Shown: one piece after another, positions 59,101 to 62,100 of the stretch | How positions within the stretch are numbered: position 1 is the first letter of the stretch | Layout of the letters: each line of letters begins with the position of its first letter | Assembly: GCA_026874595.1 (NCBI GenBank) | Contig: CM049319.1 | Span: forward strand, 16,519,601 to 16,583,600 | Direction of reading: 5' to 3' | From: Sipunculus nudus | Lineage: Eukaryota; Annelida; Sipuncula; Golfingiida; Sipunculidae | Length of the DNA stretch: 64,000 nt | Notes under the pieces: generated by a model | Databases searched by the model: none | What the model was told of the DNA's origin: nothing | The model's input: only the letters and a program-made list of their open reading frames with translations | Made by a program: the position numbers and the translations under genes

Positions 59101-62100
59101 GGACAGATGGCTCCTGTGACCTTCACCTTTGACATCGTGACCTCAAAATTGACAGGGTTCTTCCTCTCTTGGCAGGTGAATACAAGTCAAGTTTGAAATC
59201 CATACATCAATAAAAGAAGATATTATCATCCAGAAACTAATTTTTGGACAGATGGCTCCTGTGACCTTCACCTTTGACATCGTGACCTCAAAATTGACAG
59301 GGTTCTTCCTCTCTTGGCAGGTGAACTATATGTGCAAGATGAAAGATCTGAGATGAAAGGTTTGGCTGAAAATGCATCCACATCTTTTTAAAGATGTGTC
59401 CTGTGAACTTGACCTTTGACCTCATGACCCCAAAATCAATTTTGGTCATGCTTTTCCAATGGGACATATACAAGTCAAGTTTGAAATCCATATATCAATA
59501 AAAGCAGGAATTATAATCCAGAAACTAATTTTTGGACAGATGGCTCCTGTGACCTTCACCTTTGACCTTGTGACCTCAAAATTTATAGGGTTCTTCCTCT
59601 CTTGGCAGGTGAACTATATGTGCAAGATGAAAGATCTGAGATGAAATATTTGGCTGAAAATGCATCCACAATCTTTTTAAAGACGTGTCCTGTGACCTTG
59701 ACCTTTGACCTCATGACCCCAAAATCAATTTTGGTCATGCTTTTCCAATGGGACATATACAAGTCAAGTTTGAAATCCATACATCAATAAAAGCAGGAAT
59801 TATCATCCAGGAACTAATTTTTGGACAGATGGCTCCTGTGACCTTCACCTTTGACCTTGTGACCTCAAAACTGATAGGGGTCTTCCTCTATTGGCAGGTG
59901 ACTTATATGTGCAAGATGAAAGGTCTGAGACGAAATGTTTGGCTGAAAATGCATCCACAATCTTTTTAAAGATGTGTCCTGTGACCTTGACCTTTGACCT
60001 CATGACCCCAAAATCAATTGGAGTCTTGCTTTTTCAATAGGACATATATAAGTCAAGTTTGAAATCCATACATCAATAAAAGCAGGAATTATCATCCAGA
60101 AACTAATTTTTGGACAGATAGCTCTTGTGGCCTTGACCTTTGACCTTGTGACCCTAAAATTTATATGGATCATCCACTATTGGCAAGTGAGCTATATATT
60201 CAAGATGGAAGATCTAGGATGAAAGTTTGGCTTAAAATGCATCCACAGTATCTTTTAAAATGCCAGTCCAGTGACCTTGACCTTTGACCTCATGACCCTA
60301 GAACCTATAGGGTTCTTACTTTAGTGGTGGGCCATACATAAGTCATGTTTTAAATCCATATGGCTATCAACACTGGGGATATCACAAGAGGTGTGTGATT
60401 TTCACTATATACAGCAATATTCAAGGTCAAGGCCACTATCATAGGAAAGGTCATGACCCCAATTTAAATAAACATCATCCCATAACCCATACCTATGTAT
60501 ATGCATAATATAAAAGAAATATGTCCATTAGTTTTTTACTTATAATGCTCACAGTACTGTTAGGTGGCAATTTTGGGGGTATTTAACGGCACGAAAACAA
60601 GTAAAGAATAATAGGTGGCGCCACCAGTTTCTGGAATATGACAACCCTATCCATGATCTTCCATCAACTTGATTTTGGGATAAATCCATGCAAGATTTCT
60701 TGAGATATTAAAGAATTTGTGTGATTTTCCCAAAAATTTGACCTATTCAAGGTCAAGGACACTCTCCTAGTAAAGGTCATGACCTCATTTTGAATAGGCG
60801 TCGTCCTCTTACCCATATCTATACATATACCAAGTTTGGTAAAGTTCCGTGAAATATTTTTTGGGTTATCGCGCCAACAAGATTTATATGCGGCGGCGGC
60901 GGCGGTGGCGGCAGCGGCGGCGGCGGGACCGGTATGAAAACATAGTATCCCCCGACTTTGTCTGGGGATACAATGATAGAGACCATTTTTGGGATTCGCC
61001 ACCTGCGTGGAGGGAACACATAAAATGTAATGATAACTATTCCTAATTATTAACAATGGTACACAACTGTCTTGTTAAAGCAAAATAAACATATATTACA
61101 GACAATTAAGACATGTAAAGGGTTATTCTATCCTTCCGTAGGCAAAGAACTTTTTCCAACTGTGAATGTAATAAAAGGAAATGCTGGCATATCACAGCAT
61201 AAAATCTTAGGGATAAAATTTTACAGGAGATTGTCCTCTTAAAATCATGATTCGTGATTAAGGGGAGCTTTAACACCCCCCACTAATCCATGCCTGGATT
61301 CTAAGGAACATTTGTCAAGTATAGGAAATTACTTTAAAACAAAAGTGTCCTCAGTAGTTTGTGCCAAGCACAATGTAGGATGAGACAAGTCCTAAAAATA
61401 GACTTGCACTGTGAAGATTGCTCTCTTACTGTTGCAAAGGAATGCTTATCTTAATCGAATCTTGAATACTGAACTGCACTTTAGGAATTTATAAACTGTT
61501 ATAAAGAGAGATATGAAAATATAAAATCAAATGTAGGACCCTTGTGATTTTCAAGGGATATACTTTCATACAAACAATATTACAACTTTCATATTACTAT
61601 GACCATGCAAAATGTCTAGGAATTTGAATAAATAATATGAAAATTGAAAAAATAATTTGAGAACCCTTGTGATTTCATGGGAAATACCTTAAATACAAAC
61701 AATATTTCAGCTTTCATATTACTGTAGTCATCCTTAGTACTGGCTATTATTCTCCACACCTGTTAAGTGTGGCTATGGTATATTATTTACAATTCAGGTA
61801 TATATTATTCACCATTGATTTATTTCATACCTGTCACTCTCTCCACATACCTTAATAACTACTGATTGTTTTCCCATGCCACTATAAGAACCTATCTTAC
61901 ATATATCATACATGTCACTTTTTTCACCTGTGCTTATCATAATTTATATGTCACCATATTTGCCTCTAAAACTAAGTTATTTTGAACCTGTTTCTGCAGT
62001 CACCCTTACCATAAATAATCAATTGGTTCCTGATCGCATGATCAGGTAAAAACAACTAACAGCAGTTGGACAATATTGTGAGATTTAGTAAACCACACAA

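Larger units (their letters stand above)
57640..61005. mobile_element. putative ~3.4 kb non-autonomous element enclosing the TGACCT array
   Basis: The left edge GGCACCGCAGGTGCCAGAGT is followed by ATCCCCAGAC. The right edge contains the inverted GTCTGGGGATAC (60961-60972) and GGGATTCGCCACCTGCGTGG. Thus GCAGGTG(C/G)C and GTATCCCCAGAC occur at both ends in inverted orientation. A GCG-rich trinucleotide run (60889-60926) sits just inside the right end. No transposase or reverse-transcriptase frame is seen. Boundaries are approximate. Confidence 0.5.

Noticed and set aside
58101-59969. Repeated 60-116 codon frames ([11 protein letters not shown]..., [14 protein letters not shown]...)
   Set aside because: They come from the 290-bp tandem array; stop codons interrupt every unit and there is no splice or domain support.
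60664-61056. Frames with poly-Ala, poly-Pro or poly-Arg
   Set aside because: Produced by the GCG trinucleotide run inside a repeat element.
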